Below are positions 14,801-28,640 of a DNA stretch of 48,604 nucleotides, piece after piece; within the stretch, counting starts at the first letter, position 1; every line of letters starts with the position of its first letter. Location of the stretch: the NCBI RefSeq assembly GCF_910592395.1, contig NC_088310.1, forward strand, positions 29,034,991-29,083,594, in the 5' to 3' direction. Under the pieces are notes generated by a model. It was not told where the DNA came from. It saw only the letters and a program-made list of their open reading frames with translations, and ran no database searches. The translations under genes and the position numbers were made by a program. Source of the stretch: Lineus longissimus (lineage: Eukaryota > Nemertea > Pilidiophora > Heteronemertea > Lineidae).

Positions 14801-16300
14801 TGAATAGCTAGCTCCTCATCCAGTGCATCTCACCCTTTGGAGAGAACAACTTACTATCTTTGAGACACCTTCAACAGCAAGCTCCTCATCCAGGATATCT
14901 CACCCTTTTCAGAGAACAACTTACTATCTTTGAGACACATTCAATAGCTAGCTCCTCATCCAGTACATCTCACCCTTTGGAGAGAACAACTTACTATCTT
15001 TGAGACACCTTGAATAGCTAGCTCCTCATCCAGTACATCTCACCCTTTGGAGAGAACAACTTACTATCTTTGAGACACCTTCAATACCTACCTCCTCATC
15101 CAGTACATCTCACCCTTTGATGAGAACATCCTACTGTCTTTGAGCCACCTTGAATAGCTAGCTCCTCATCCAGTACATCTCACCCTTTGGAGAGAACAAC
15201 TTACTATCTTTGAGACACCTTGAATAGCTACCTCCTCATCCAGTACATCTCACCCTTTGGATAGAGCATCCTACTGTCTTTGAGACACCTTCAATAGCAA
15301 GCTCTTCATCCAGTACATCTCACCCTTTGGAGAGAACAACTTACTATCCTTGAGACATCTTCAACAGCTAGCTCCTCATCCAGTACATCTAACCCTTTGG
15401 AGAGAACAACTTACTATCTTTGAGACACCTTGAATAGCTAGCTCCTCATCCAGTACATCTCACCCTTTGGAGAGAACAACTTACTATCTTTGAGACACCT
15501 TCAATAGCTACCTCCTCATCCAGTACATCTCACCCTTTGGAGAGAACATCCTACTGTCTTTGATACACCTTGAATAGCTAGCTCCTCATCCAGTACATCT
15601 CACCCTTTGGAAAGAACAACTTGCAGTCTTTGAGACACCTTGAATAGCTAGCTCCTCATCCAGTACATCTCACTCTTTGGAGAGAACAACTTACTATCTT
15701 TGAGACACCTTCAACAGCTAGCTCCTCATCCAGTACATCTCACCCTTTGGAGAGAACAACTTACTATCTTTGAGACACCTTCAACAGCTAGCTCCTCATC
15801 CAGTACATCTCACCCTTTGGAGAGAACAACTTACTATCTTTGAGACACCTTGAATAGCTAGCTCCTCATCCAGTACATCTCACTCTTTGGAGAGAACAAC
15901 TTACTATCTTTGAGACACCTTGAATAGCTCGCTCCTCATCCAGTACATCTCACCCTTTGGAGAGAACAACTTACTATCTTTGAGACACCTTCAATAGCTA
16001 CCTCCTCATCCAGTACATCTCACCCTTTGGAGTGAACAACTTACTATCTTTGAGACACCTTCAATAGCTAGCTCCTCATCCAGTACATCTCACCCTTTGG
16101 AGAGAACAACTTACTATCTTTGAGACACCTTCAATAGCTACCTCCTCATCTAGTACATCTCACCCTTTGGATAGAACATCCTACTGTCTTTGAGACACCT
16201 TCAATAGCAAGCTCTTCATCCAGTACATCTCACCCTTTGGAGAGAACAACTTACTATCCTTGAGACACATTCAACAGCTAGCTCCTCATCCAGTACATCT
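11830..16300. repeat. 2730-bp-offset duplication inside the 70-bp satellite
   Basis: Private variants recur exactly 2730 bp (39 monomers) apart: CAGTGCATCT at 12091 and 14821; CAGGATATCT at 12161 and 14891, followed in both copies by the unusual CACCCTTTTCAG; CTTTGATGAGAAC at about 12384 and 15114; and TGAGACATCT at 12621 and 15351. The matching stretch runs from about 11830-13600 to about 14560-16330 with few differences seen by eye. This marks a recent duplication within the array. Confidence 0.8.
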
Positions 16301-18030
16301 CACCCTTTGGATAGAACAACTTACTATCTTTGAGACACCTTGAATAGCTAGCTCCTCATCCAGTACATCTCGCCCTTTGGAGAGAACAACTTACTATCTT
16401 TGAGACACCTTCAATAGCTACCTCCTCATCCAGTACATCTCACCCTTTGGAGAGAACATCCTACTGTCTTTGATACACCTTCAATAGCTAGCTCCTCATC
16501 CAGTACATATCACCCTTTGGAAAGAACAACTTACAGTCTTTGAGACACCTTCAACAGCTACCTCTTCATCCAGTACATCTCACCCTTTGATGAGAACATC
16601 CTACTGTCTTTGAGCCACCTTGAATAGCTAGCTCCTCATCCAGTACATCTCACCCTTTGGAGAGAACAACTTACTATCTTTGAGACACCTTGAATAGCTA
16701 CCTCCTCATCCAGTACATCTCACCCTTTGGATAGAACATCCTACTGTCTTTGAGACACCTTCAATAGCAAGCTCTTCATCCAGTACATCTCACCCTTTGG
16801 AGAGAACAACTTACTATCCTTGAGACATCTTCAACAGCTAGCTCCTCATCCAGTACATCTAACCCTTTGGAGAGAACAACTTACTATCTTTGAGACACCT
16901 TGAATAGCTAGTTCCTCATCCAGTACATCTCACCCTTTGGAGAGAACAACTTACTATCTTTGAGACACCTTCAATAGCTACCTCCTCATCCAGTACATCT
17001 CACCCTTTGGAGAGAACATCCTACTGTCTTTGATACACCTTGAATAGCTAGCTCCTCATCCAGTACATCTCACCCTTTGGAAAGAACAACTTGCAGTCTT
17101 TGAGACACCTTGAATAGCTAGCTCCTCATCCAGTACATCTCACTCTTTGGAGAGAACAACTTACTATCTTTGAGACACCTTCAACAGCTAGCTCCTCATC
17201 CAGTACATCTCACCCTTTGGAGAGAACAACTTACTATCTTTGAGACACCTTCAACAGCTAGCTCCTCATCCAGTACATCTCACCCTTTGGAGAGAACAAC
17301 TTACTATCTTTGAGACACCTTGAATAGCTAGCTCCTCATCCAGTACATCTCACTCTTTGGAGAGAACAACTTACTATCTTTGAGACACCTTGAATAGCTC
17401 GCTCCTCATCCAGTACATCTCACCCTTTGGAGAGAACAACTTACTATCTTTGAGACACCTTCAATAGCTACCTCCTCATCCAGTACATCTCACCCTTTGA
17501 GTGAACAACTTACTATCTTTGAGACACCTTCAATAGCTAGCTCCTCATCCAGTACATCTCACCCTTTGGAGAGAACAACTTACTATCTTTGAGACACCTT
17601 CAATAGCTACCTCCTCATCTAGTACATCTCACCCTTTGGATAGAACATCCTACTGTCTTTGAGACACCTTCAATAGCAAGCTCTTCATCCAGTACATCTC
17701 ACCCTTTGGAGAGAACAACTTACTATCCTTGAGACACATTCAACAGCTAGCTCCTCATCCAGTACATCTCACCCTTTGGATAGAACAACTTACTATCTTT
17801 GAGACACCTTGAATAGCTAGCTCCTCATCCAGTACATCTCACCCTTTGGAGAGAACAACTTACTATCTTTGAGACACCTTCAAAAGCTACCTCCTCATCC
17901 AGTACATCTCACCCTTTGGAGAGAACATCCTACTGTCTTTGATACACCTTCAATAGCTAGCTCCTCATCCAGTACATCTCACCCTTTGGAAAGAACAACT
18001 TACAGTCTTTGAGACACCTTCAACAGCTAC
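15111..18030. repeat. 1470-bp-offset tandem duplication inside the 70-bp satellite
   Basis: Markers recur 1470 bp (21 monomers) apart: CTTTGATGAGAAC at about 15114 and 16584; TGAGACATCT at 15351 and 16821; and TGAATAGCTCGCTCC at 15921 and 17391. The second copy has lost one base near 17500 (CTTTGAGTGAAC where the first copy has CTTTGGAGTGAAC), so the offset drops to 1469 beyond that point. Because the first copy is itself part of the 2730-bp duplication, three related copies of this segment lie in a row. Confidence 0.8.
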
Positions 18031-18123
18031 CTCTTCATCCAGTACATCTCACCCTTTGGAGAGAACAACTTACTATCTTTGAGACACCTTCAATAGCAAG
18101 CTCCTCATCCAGTACATCTCACC

Positions 18124-21100
18124 CTTTGAAAAGGAACAACCTATTGTCTTTTATACACCTTGAATAGCAAGCTCCTCATCCAGTACATCTTACTCTTTGG
18201 ACAGAACAACTTACTATCTTTGAGACACCTTGAATAGCTAGCTCCTGATCCAGTACATCTCACCCTTTGGAGAGAACAACTTACTATCTTTGAGACACCT
18301 TCAACAGCAAGCTCCTCATCCAGTACATCTCACCCTTTGGAGAGAACAACTTACTATCTTTGAGACACCTTGAATAGCTAGCTGCTCATCCAGTACATCT
18401 CACCCTTTGAAAAGAACAACCTACTGTCTTTTATACACCTTGAATAGCAAGCTCCTCATCCAGTACATCTCACTCTTTGGAGAGAACAACTTACTATCTT
18501 TGAGACACCTTCAATAGCTAGCTCCTCATCCAGTACATCTTACTCTTTGGAGAGAACAACTTACTATCTTTGAGACACTTTCAATAGCAAGCTCCTCATC
18601 CAGTAAATCTCACCCTTTGAAAAGAACAACCTACTGTCTTCTATACACCTTGAATAGCTAGCTCCTCATCCAGTACATCGCACACTTTGGAGAGAACAAC
18701 TTACTATCTTTGAAACACCTTGAATAGCTAGCTCCTCATCCAGTACATCTCACCCTTTGAAAAGAACAACCTACTGTCTTTTATACACCTTGAATAGGAA
18801 GCTCCACATCCAGTACATCTCACTCTTTGGAGAGAACAACTTACTATCTTTGAGACACCTTGAATAGCTAGCTCCTCATCCAGTACATCTCACCCTTTGG
18901 AGAGAACAACTTACTATCTTTGAGACACCTTCAACAGCTAGCTCCTCATCCAGTACATCTCACCCTTTGGAGAGAACAACTTACTATCTTTGAGGCACCT
19001 TGAATAGCTAGCTCCTCATCCAGTACATCTCACTCTTTGGAGAGAACAACTTACTATCTTTGAGACACCTTCAACAGCTAGCTCCTCATCTAGTACATCT
19101 CACCCTATGGAGAGAACAACTTACTATCTTTGAGACACCTTGAATAGCTAGCTCCTCATCCAGTACATCTCACCCTTTGGAGAGAACAACTTACTGTCTT
19201 TGAGACACCTTCAATAGCTAGCTCCTCATTCAGTACATCTCACCCTTTGAAAAGAACAACCTACTCTCTTTTATACACCTTGAATAGGAAGCTCCTCATC
19301 CAGTACATCGCACTCTTTGGAGAGAACAACTTACTATCTCTGAGACACCTTCAATAGCTAGCTTCTCATCCAGTACATCTCACTCTTTGGAGAGAACAAC
19401 TTACTATCTTTGAGACACCTTGAATAGCTAGCTCCTCATCCAGTACATCTCACTCTTTGGAGAGAACAACTTACTATCTTTGAGACACCTTGAATAGCTA
19501 GCTCCTCATCCAGTACATCTCACCCTTTGGAGAGAACAACTTACTATCTTTGAGACACCTTCAACAGCAAGCTCCTCATCCAGTACATCTCACCCTTTGG
19601 AGAGAACAACTTACTATCTTTGAGACACCTTCAATAGCTACCTCCTCATCCAGTACATCTCACCCTTTGGAGAGAACATCCTACTGTCTTTGATACACCT
19701 TGAATAGCTAGCTCCTCATCCAGTACATCTCTTCCTTTGGAGAGAACAACTTACTATCTTTGAGACACCTTCAACAGCAAGCTCCTCATCCAGGATATCT
19801 CACCCTTTGGAGAGAACAACTTACTATCTTTGAGACACATTCAATAGCTAGCTCCTCATCCAGTACATCTCACCCTTTGGAGAGAACAACTTACTATCTT
19901 TGAGACACCTTGAATAGCTAGCTCCTCATCCAGTACATCTCACCCTTTGGAGAGAACAACTTACTATCTTTGAGACACCTTCAATACCTACCTCCTCATC
20001 CAGTACATCTCACCCTTTGGATAGAACATCCTACTGTCTTTGATACACCTTGAATAGCTAGCTCCTCATCCAGTACATCTCACCCTTTGGAAAGAACAAC
20101 TTACAGTCTTTGAGACACCTTCAACAGCTACCTCTTCATCCAGTTCATCTCACCCTTTGGAGAGAACAACTTACTATCTTTGAGACACCTTCAATAGCAA
20201 GCTCCTCATCCAGTACATCTCACCCTTTGGAGAGAACAACTTACTATCTTTGAGACACCTTCAACAGCAAGCTCCTCATCCAGTACATCTCACCCTTTGA
20301 AAAGGAACAACCTATTGTCTTTTATACACCTTGAATAGCAAACTCCTCATCCAGTACATCTTACTCTTTGGAGAGAACAACTTACTATCTTTGAGACACC
20401 TTGAATAGCTAGCTCCTGATCCAGTACATCTCACCCTTTGGAGAGAACAACTTACTATCTTTGAGACACCTTCAACAGCAAGCTCCTCATCCAGTACATC
20501 TCACCCTTTGAAGAGAACAACTTACTATATTTGAGACATCTTGAATAGCTAGCTCCTCATCCAGTACATCTCACCCTTTGAAAAGAACAACCTACTGTCT
20601 TTTATACACCTTGAATAGCAAGCTCCTCATCCAGTACATCTCACCCTTTGGAGAGAACAACTTACTATCTTTGAGACACCTTCAATAGCTAGCTCCTCAT
20701 CAAGTACATCTTACTCTTTGGAGAGAACAACTTACTATCTTTGAGACACTTTCAATAGCAAGCTCCTCATCCAGTACATCTCACCCTTTGAAAAGAACAA
20801 CCTACTGTCTTCTATACACCTTGAATAGCAAGCTCCTCATCCAGTACATCTCACTCTTTGGAGAGAACAACTTACTATCTTTGAGACACCTTCAATAGCT
20901 AGCTCCTCATCCAGTACATCTCACCCTTTGGAGAGAACAACTTACTATCTTTGAGACACCTTCAACAGCTAGCTCCTCATCCAGTACATCTCACCCTTTG
21001 GAGAGAACAACTTACTATCTTTGAGACACCTTGAATAGCTAGCTCCTCATCCAGTACATCTCACCCTTTGGAGAGAACAACTTACTGTCTTTGAGACACC

Positions 21101-23530
21101 TTCAATAGCTAGCTCCTCATCCAGTACATCTCACCCTTTGAAAAGAACAACCTACTCTCTTTTATACACCTTGAATAGGAAGCTCCTCATCCAGTACATC
21201 GCACTCTTTGGAGAGAACAACTTACTATCTCTGAGACACCTTCAATAGCTAGCTTCTCATCCAGTACATCTCACTCTTTGGAGAGAACAACTTACTATCT
21301 TTGAGACACCTTGAATAGCTAGCTCCTCATCCAGTACATCTCACTCTTTGGAGAGAACAACTTACTATCTTTGAGACACCTTGAATAGCTAGCTCCTCAT
21401 CCAGTACATCTCACACTTTGGAGAGAACAACTTACTATCTTTGAGACACCTTCAACAGCAAGCTCCTCATCCAGTACATCTCACCCTTTGGAGAGAACAA
21501 CTTACTATCTTTGAGACACCTTCAATAGCTACCTCCTCATCCAGTACATCTCACCCTTTGGAGAGAACATCCTACTGTCTTTGATACACCTTGAATAGCT
21601 AGCTCCTCATCCAGTACATCTCTTCCTTTGGAGAGAACAACTTACTATCTTTGAGACACCTTCAACAGCAAGCTCCTCATCCAGGATATCTCACCCTTTG
21701 GAGAGAACAACTTACTATCTTTGAGACACCTTCAACAGCTAGCTCCTCATCCAGTACATCTCACCCTTTGGAGAGAACAACTTACTATCTTTGAGACACC
21801 TTGAATAGCTAGCTCCTCATCCAGTACATCTCACCCTTTGGAGAGAACAACTTACTATCTTTGAGACACCTTCAATAGCTACCTCCTCATCCAGTACATC
21901 TCACCCTTTGGAGAGAACATCCTACTGTCTTTGATACACCTTGAATAGCTAGCTCCTCATCCAGTACATCTCACCCTTTGGAGAGAACAACTTACTATCT
22001 TTGAGACACCTTCAACAGCTAGCTCCTCATCCAGTACATCTCACCCTTTGGAGAGAACAACTTACTATCTTTGAGACACCTTGAATAGCTAGCTCCTCAT
22101 CCAGTACATCTCACCCTTTGGATAGAACATCCTACTGTCTTTGAGACACCTTCAATAGCAAGCTCTTCATCCAGTACATCTCACCCTTTGGAGAGAACAA
22201 CTTACTATCCTTGAGACACCTTCAACAGCTAGCTCCTCATCCAGTACATCTCACCCTTTGGATAGAACAACTTACTATCTTTGAGACACCTTGAATAGCT
22301 AGCTCCTCATCCAGTACATCTCACCCTTTGGAGAGAACAACTTACTATCTTTGAGACACCTTCAATAGCTACCTCCTCATCCAGTACATCTCACCCTTTG
22401 GGGAGAACATCCTACTGTCTTTGATACACCTTGAATAGCTAGCTCCTCATCCAGTACATCTCACGCTTTGGAAAGAACAACTTACAGTCTTTGAGACACC
22501 TTCAACAGCTACCTCTTCATCCAGTACATCTCACCCTTTGGAGAGAACAACTTACTATCTTTGAGACACCTTCAATAGCAAGCTCCTCATCCAGTACATC
22601 TCACCCTTTGGAGAGAACAACTTACTATCTTTGAGACACCTTCAATAGCTAGCTCCTCATCCAGTACATCTTACTCTTTGGAGAGAACAACTTACTATCT
22701 TTGAGACACTTTCAATAGCAAGCTCCTCATCCAGTACATCTCACCCTTTGAAAAGAACAACTTACTGTCTTCTATACACCTTGAATAGCAAGCTCCTCAT
22801 CAAGTACATCTCACTCTTTGGAGAGAACAACTTACTATCTTTGAGACACTTTCAATAGCTAGCTCCTCATCCAGTACATCTCACCCTTTGGAGAGAACAA
22901 CTTACTATCTTTGAAACACCTTGAATAGCTAGCTCCTCATCCAGTACATCTCACCCTTTGAAAAGAACAACCTACTGTCTTTTATACACCTTGAATAGGA
23001 AGCTCCACATCCAGTACATCTCACTCTTTGGAGAGAACAACTTACTATCTTTGAGACACCTTGAATAGCTAGCTCCTCATCCAGTACATCTCACCCTTTG
23101 GAGAGAACAACTTACTATCTTTGAGACACCTTCAACAGCTAGCTCCTCATCCAGTACATCTCACCCTTTGGAGAGAACAACTTACTATCTTTGAGGCACC
23201 TTGAATAGCTAGCTCCTCATCCAGTACATCTCACTCTTTGGAGAGAACAACTTACTATCTTTGAGACACCTTCAACAGCTAGCTCCTCATCTAGTACATC
23301 TCACCCTTTGGAGAGAACAACTTACTATCTTTGAGACACCTTGAATAGCTAGCTCATCATCCAGTACATCTCACCCTTTGGAGAGAACAACTTACTGTCT
23401 TTGAGACACCTTCAATAGCTAGCTCCTCATCCAGTACATCTCACCCTTTGAAAAGAAGAACCTACTCTCTTTTATACACCTTGAATAGGAAGCTCCTCAT
23501 CCAGTACATCGCACTCTTTGGAGAGAACAA
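18124..23530. repeat. Higher-order repeat block with 2171-bp and 4201-bp offsets
   Basis: The expanded monomer CTTTGAAAAGGAACAACC followed by TATTGTC occurs at 18124 and 20295, an offset of 2171 bp. The monomer with GCTCCACATCC occurs at 18801 and 23002, an offset of 4201 bp (60 monomers plus 1). These offsets equal those seen between 4342 and 10714, so the same higher-order periodicity persists although the monomer composition has drifted. Confidence 0.7.
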
Positions 23531-25100
23531 CTTACTATCTCTGAGACACCTTCAATAGCTAGCTTCTCATCCAGTACATCTCACTCTTTGGAGAGAACAA
23601 CTTACTATCTTTGAGACACCTTGAATAGCTAGCTCCTCATCCAGTACATCTCACTCTTTGGAGAGAACAACTTACTATCTTTGAGACACCTTGAATAGCT
23701 AGCTCCTCATCCAGTACATCTCACCCTTTGGAGAGAACAACTTACTATCTTTGAGACACCTTCAACAGCAAGCTCCTCATCCAGTACATCTCACCCTTTG
23801 GAGAGAACAACTTACTATCTTTGAGACACCTTCAATAGCTACCTCCTCATCCAGTACATCTCACCCTTTGGAGAGAACATCCTACTGTCTTTGATACACC
23901 TTGAATAGCTAGCTCCTCATCCAGTACATCTCACCCTTTCGAGAGAACAACTTACTATCTTTGAGACACCTTCAACAGCAAGCTCCTCATCCAGGATATC
24001 TCACCCTTTGGAGAGAACAACTTACTATCTTTGAGACACATTCAATAGCTAGCTCCTCATCCAGTACATCTCACCCTTTGGAGAGAACAACTTACTATCT
24101 TTGAGACACCTTGAATAGCTAGCTCCTCATCCAGTACATCTCACCCTTTGGAGAGAACAACTTACTATCTTTGAGACACCTTCAATACCTACCTCCTCAT
24201 CCAGTACATCTCACCCTTTGTAGAGAACATCCCACTGTCTTTGATACACCTTGAATAGCTAGCTCCTCATCCAGTACATCTCACCCTTTGGAGAGAACAT
24301 CTTACTATCTTTGAGACACATTCAATAGCTAGCTCCTCATCCAGTACATCTCACCCTTTGGAGAGAACAACTTACTGTCTTTGAGACACCTTCAATAGCT
24401 AGCTCCTGATCCAGTACATCTCACCCTTTGGAGAGAACAACTTACTATCTTTGAGACACCTTCAATAGCTAGCTCCTCATCCAGTACATCTCACCCTTTG
24501 GAGAGAACAACTTACTATCTTTGAGACACCTTGAATAGCAAGCTCCTCATCCAGTACATCTCACCCTTTGAAAAGAACAACCTACTGTCTTTGAGACACC
24601 TTCAACAGCTAGCTCCTCATCTAGTACATCTCACCCTTTGGAGAGAACAACTTACTATCTTTGAGACACCTTGAATAGCTAGCTCATCATCCAGTACATC
24701 TCACCCTTTGGAGAGAACAACTTACTGTCTTTGAGACACCTTCAATAGCTAGCTCCTCATCCAGTACATCTCACCCTTTGAAAAGAAGAACCTACTCTCT
24801 TTTATACACCTTGAATAGGAAGCTCCTCATCCAGTACATCGCACTCTTTGGAGAGAACAACTTACTATCTCTGAGACACCTTCAATAGCTAGCTTCTCAT
24901 CCAGTACATCTCACTCTTTGGAGAGAACAACTTACTATCTTTGAGACACCTTGAATAGCTAGCTCCTCATCCAGTACATCTCACTCTTTGGAGAGAACAA
25001 CTTACTATCTTTGAGACACCTTGAATAGCTAGCTCCTCATCCAGTACATCTCACCCTTTGGAGAGAACAACTTACTATCTTTGAGACACCTTCAACAGCA
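23340..25100. repeat. 1330-bp-offset duplication inside the 70-bp satellite
   Basis: Two rare variants recur 1330 bp (19 monomers) apart: AGCTCATCATCC at 23351 and 24681, and AAAAGAAGAACC at 23451 and 24781. The monomers between and after them match in order, up to the AGCAAGC monomers near 23770 and 25100. Confidence 0.75.
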
Positions 25101-27420
25101 AGCTCCTCATCCAGTACATCTCACCCTTTGGAGAGAACAACTTACTATCTTTGAGACACCTTCAACAGCAAGCTCCTCATCCAGTACATCTCACCCTTTG
25201 GAGAGAACATCCTACTGTCTTTGATACACCTTGAATAGCTAGCTCCTCATCCAGTACATCTCACCCTTTGGAGAGAACAACTTACTATCTTTGAGACACC
25301 TTCAACAGCAAGCTCCTCATCCAGGATATCTCACCCTTTGGAGAGAACAACTTACTATCTTTGAGACACATTCAATAGCTAGCTCCTCATCCAGTACATC
25401 TCACCCTTTGGAGAGAACAACTTACTATCTTTGAGACACCTTGAATAGCTAGCTCCTCATCCAGTACATCTCACCCTTTGGAGAGAACATCCTACTGTCT
25501 TTGATACACCTTGAATAGCTAGCTCCTCATCCAGTACATCTCACCCTTTGGAGAGAACAACTTACTATCTTTGAGACACATTCAATAGCTAGCTCCTCAT
25601 CCAGTACATCTCACCCTTTGGAGAGAACAACTTACTGTCTTTGAGACACCTTCAATAGCTAGCTCCTGATCCAGTACATCTCACCCTTTGGAGAGAACAA
25701 CTTACTATCTTTGAGACACCTTCAATAGCTAGCTCCTGATCAAGTACACCTCACCCTTTGAAGAGAACAACCTACTGTCTTTGAGACACCTTGAATAGCA
25801 AGCTCCTCATCCAGTACATCTCACCCTTTGAAAAGAACAACCTACTGTCTTTTATACACCTTGAATAGCAAGCTCCTCATCCAGTACATCTTACTCTTTG
25901 GAGAGAACAACTTACTATCTTTGAGACACCTTCAACAGCTAGCTCCTCATCCAGTACATCTCACCCTTTGGAGAGAACAACTTACTATCTTTGAGACACC
26001 TTCAATACCTACCTCCTCATCCAGTACATCTCACCCTTTGTAGAGAACATCCCACTGTCTTTGATACACCTTGAATAGCTAGCTCCTCATCCAGTACATC
26101 TCACCCTTTGGAGAGAACATCTTACTATCTTTGAGACACATTCAATTGCTAGCTCCTCATCCAGTACATCTCACCCTTTGGAGAGAACAACTTACTGTCT
26201 TTGAGACACCTTCAATAGCTAGCTCCTGATCCAGTACATCTCACCCTTTGGAGAGAACAACTTACTATCTTTGAGACACCTTGAATAGCTAGCTCCTCAT
26301 CCAGTACATCTCACCCTTTGGAGAGAACAACTTACTATCTTTGAGACACCTTCAATACCTACCTCCTCATCCAGTACATCTCACCCTTTGGAGAGAACAT
26401 CCTACTGTCTTTGATACACCTTGAATAGCTAGCTCCTCATCCAGTACATCTCACCCTTTGAAAAGAACAACTTACTGTCTTTGAGACACCTTCAATAGCT
26501 AGCTCCTGATCCAGTACATCTCACCCTTTGGAGAGAACAACTTACTATCTTTGAGACACCTTCAATAGCTAGCTCCTGATCCAGTACATCTCACCCTTTG
26601 AAGAGAACAACCTACTGTCTTTGAGACACCTTGAATAGCAAGCTCCTCATTCAGTACATCTCACCCTTTGAAAAGAACAACCTACTGTCTTTTATACACC
26701 TTGAATAGCAAGCTCCTCATCCAGTACATCTTACTCTTTGGAGAGAACAACTTACTATCTTTGAGACACCTTCAACAGCTAGCTCCTCATCCAGTACATC
26801 TCACCCTTTGGAGAGAACAACTTACTATCTTTGAGACACCTTGAATAGCTAGCTCCTCATCCAGTACATCTCACCCTTTGGAGAGAACAACTTACTATCT
26901 TTGAGACACCTTCAATACCTACCTCCTCATCCAGTACATCTCACCCTTTTGAGAGAACATCCTACTGTCTTTGATACACCTTGAATAGCTAGCTCCTCAT
27001 CCAGTACATCTCACCCTTTGGAGAGAACAACTTACTATCTTTGAGACACATTCAATAGCTAGCTCCTCATCCAGTACATCGCACCCTTTGGAGAGAACAA
27101 CTTACTGTCTTTGAGACACCTTCAATAGCTAGCTCCTGATCCAGTACATCTCACCCTTTGGAGAGAACAACTTACTATCTTTGAGACACCTTGAATAGCA
27201 AGCTCCTCATCCAGTACATCTCACCCTTTGAAAAGAACAACCTACTGTCTTTTATACACCTTGAATAGCAAGCTCCTCATCCAGTACATCTTACTCTTTG
27301 GAGAGAACAACTTACTATCTTTGAGACACCTTCAACAGCAAGCTCCTCATCTAGTACATCTCACCCTTTGAAGAGAACAACTTACTATCTTTGACACACT
27401 TTCAATAGCAAGCTCCTCAT

Positions 27421-28100
27421 CCAGTACATCTCACCCTTTGAAGAATACAACTTACTATCTTTGAGACACCTTGAATAGCTAGCTCCTCATCCAGCACATC
27501 TCACCCTTTGGAGAGAACAACTTACTATCTTTGAGACACCTTGAATAGCTAGCTCCTCATCCAGTACATCTCACCCTTTGAAGAATACAACTTACTATCT
27601 TTGAGACACCTTGATTAGCAAGCTCCTCATCCAGTACATCTCACTCTTTGAAGAATACAACTTACTATCTTTGAGACACCTTGAATAGCAAGCTCCTCAT
27701 CCAGTACATGTCACTCTTTGAAGAATACAACTTAGTATCTTTGAGACACCTTGAATAGCTAGCTCCTCATCCAGCACATCTCACCCTTTGGAGAGAACAA
27801 CTTACTATCTTTGAGACACCTTGAATAGCTAGCTCCTCATCCAGTACATCTCACCCTTTGAAGAATACAACTTACTATCTTTGAGACACCTTGAATAGCA
27901 AGCTCCTCATCCAGTACATCTCACTCTTTGAAGAATACAACTTACTATCTTTGAGACACCTTGAATAGCAAGCTCCTCATCCAGTACATCTCACTCTTTG
28001 AATAATACAACTTACTATCTTTGAGACACCTTGAATAGCAAGCTCCTCATCCAGTACATCTCACCCTTTGAAGAATACAACTTACTATCTTTGAGACACC
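27421..28100. repeat. Local 280-bp duplication of GAAGAATACAAC-type monomers
   Basis: Near the right edge of the 70-bp array the monomer junction changes from GGAGAGAACAAC to GAAGAATACAAC in a run of neighbouring units. The private variant CCAGCACATC recurs at 27491 and 27771, 280 bp (4 monomers) apart. This points to a young local duplication at the array edge. Confidence 0.75.
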
Positions 28101-28640
28101 TTGAATAGCTAGCTCCTCATCCAGTACATCTTACTCTTTGGAGAGAACAACTTACTATCTTTGAGACACCTTGAATAGCTAGCTCCTCATCCAGTACATC
28201 TCACCCTTTGAAAAGAACAACTTACTGTCTTTTTTACACCTTGAATAGGAAGCTCCTCATCCAGTACATCTCACTCTTTGGGGAGAACAACTTACTATCT
28301 TTGAGACACCTTCAATAGCTAGCTCCTCATCCAGTACATCTCACCCTTTGGAGAGAACAACTTACTATCTTTGAGACACCTTAAATAGCTAGCTCCTCAT
28401 CCAGTACATCTCACTCTTTGGAGAGAACAACTTACTATCTTTGAGACACCTTCAATAGCTAGCTCCTCATCCAGTACATCTCACTCTTTGGGGAGAACAA
28501 CTTACTATCTTTGAGACACCTTAAATAGCAAGCTCCTCATCCAGTACATCTCACCCTTTGGAGAGAACAACTTACTATCTTTGAGACACCTTCAACAGCT
28601 AGCTCCTCATCCAGTACATCTCACCCTTTGGAGAGAACAA

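Noticed and set aside
7438-26043. Three 71-75 codon plus-strand frames in the 70-bp satellite
   Set aside because: They are similar to one another only because they are the same satellite in the same phase. They lack a legitimate gene context and are broken in most copies.
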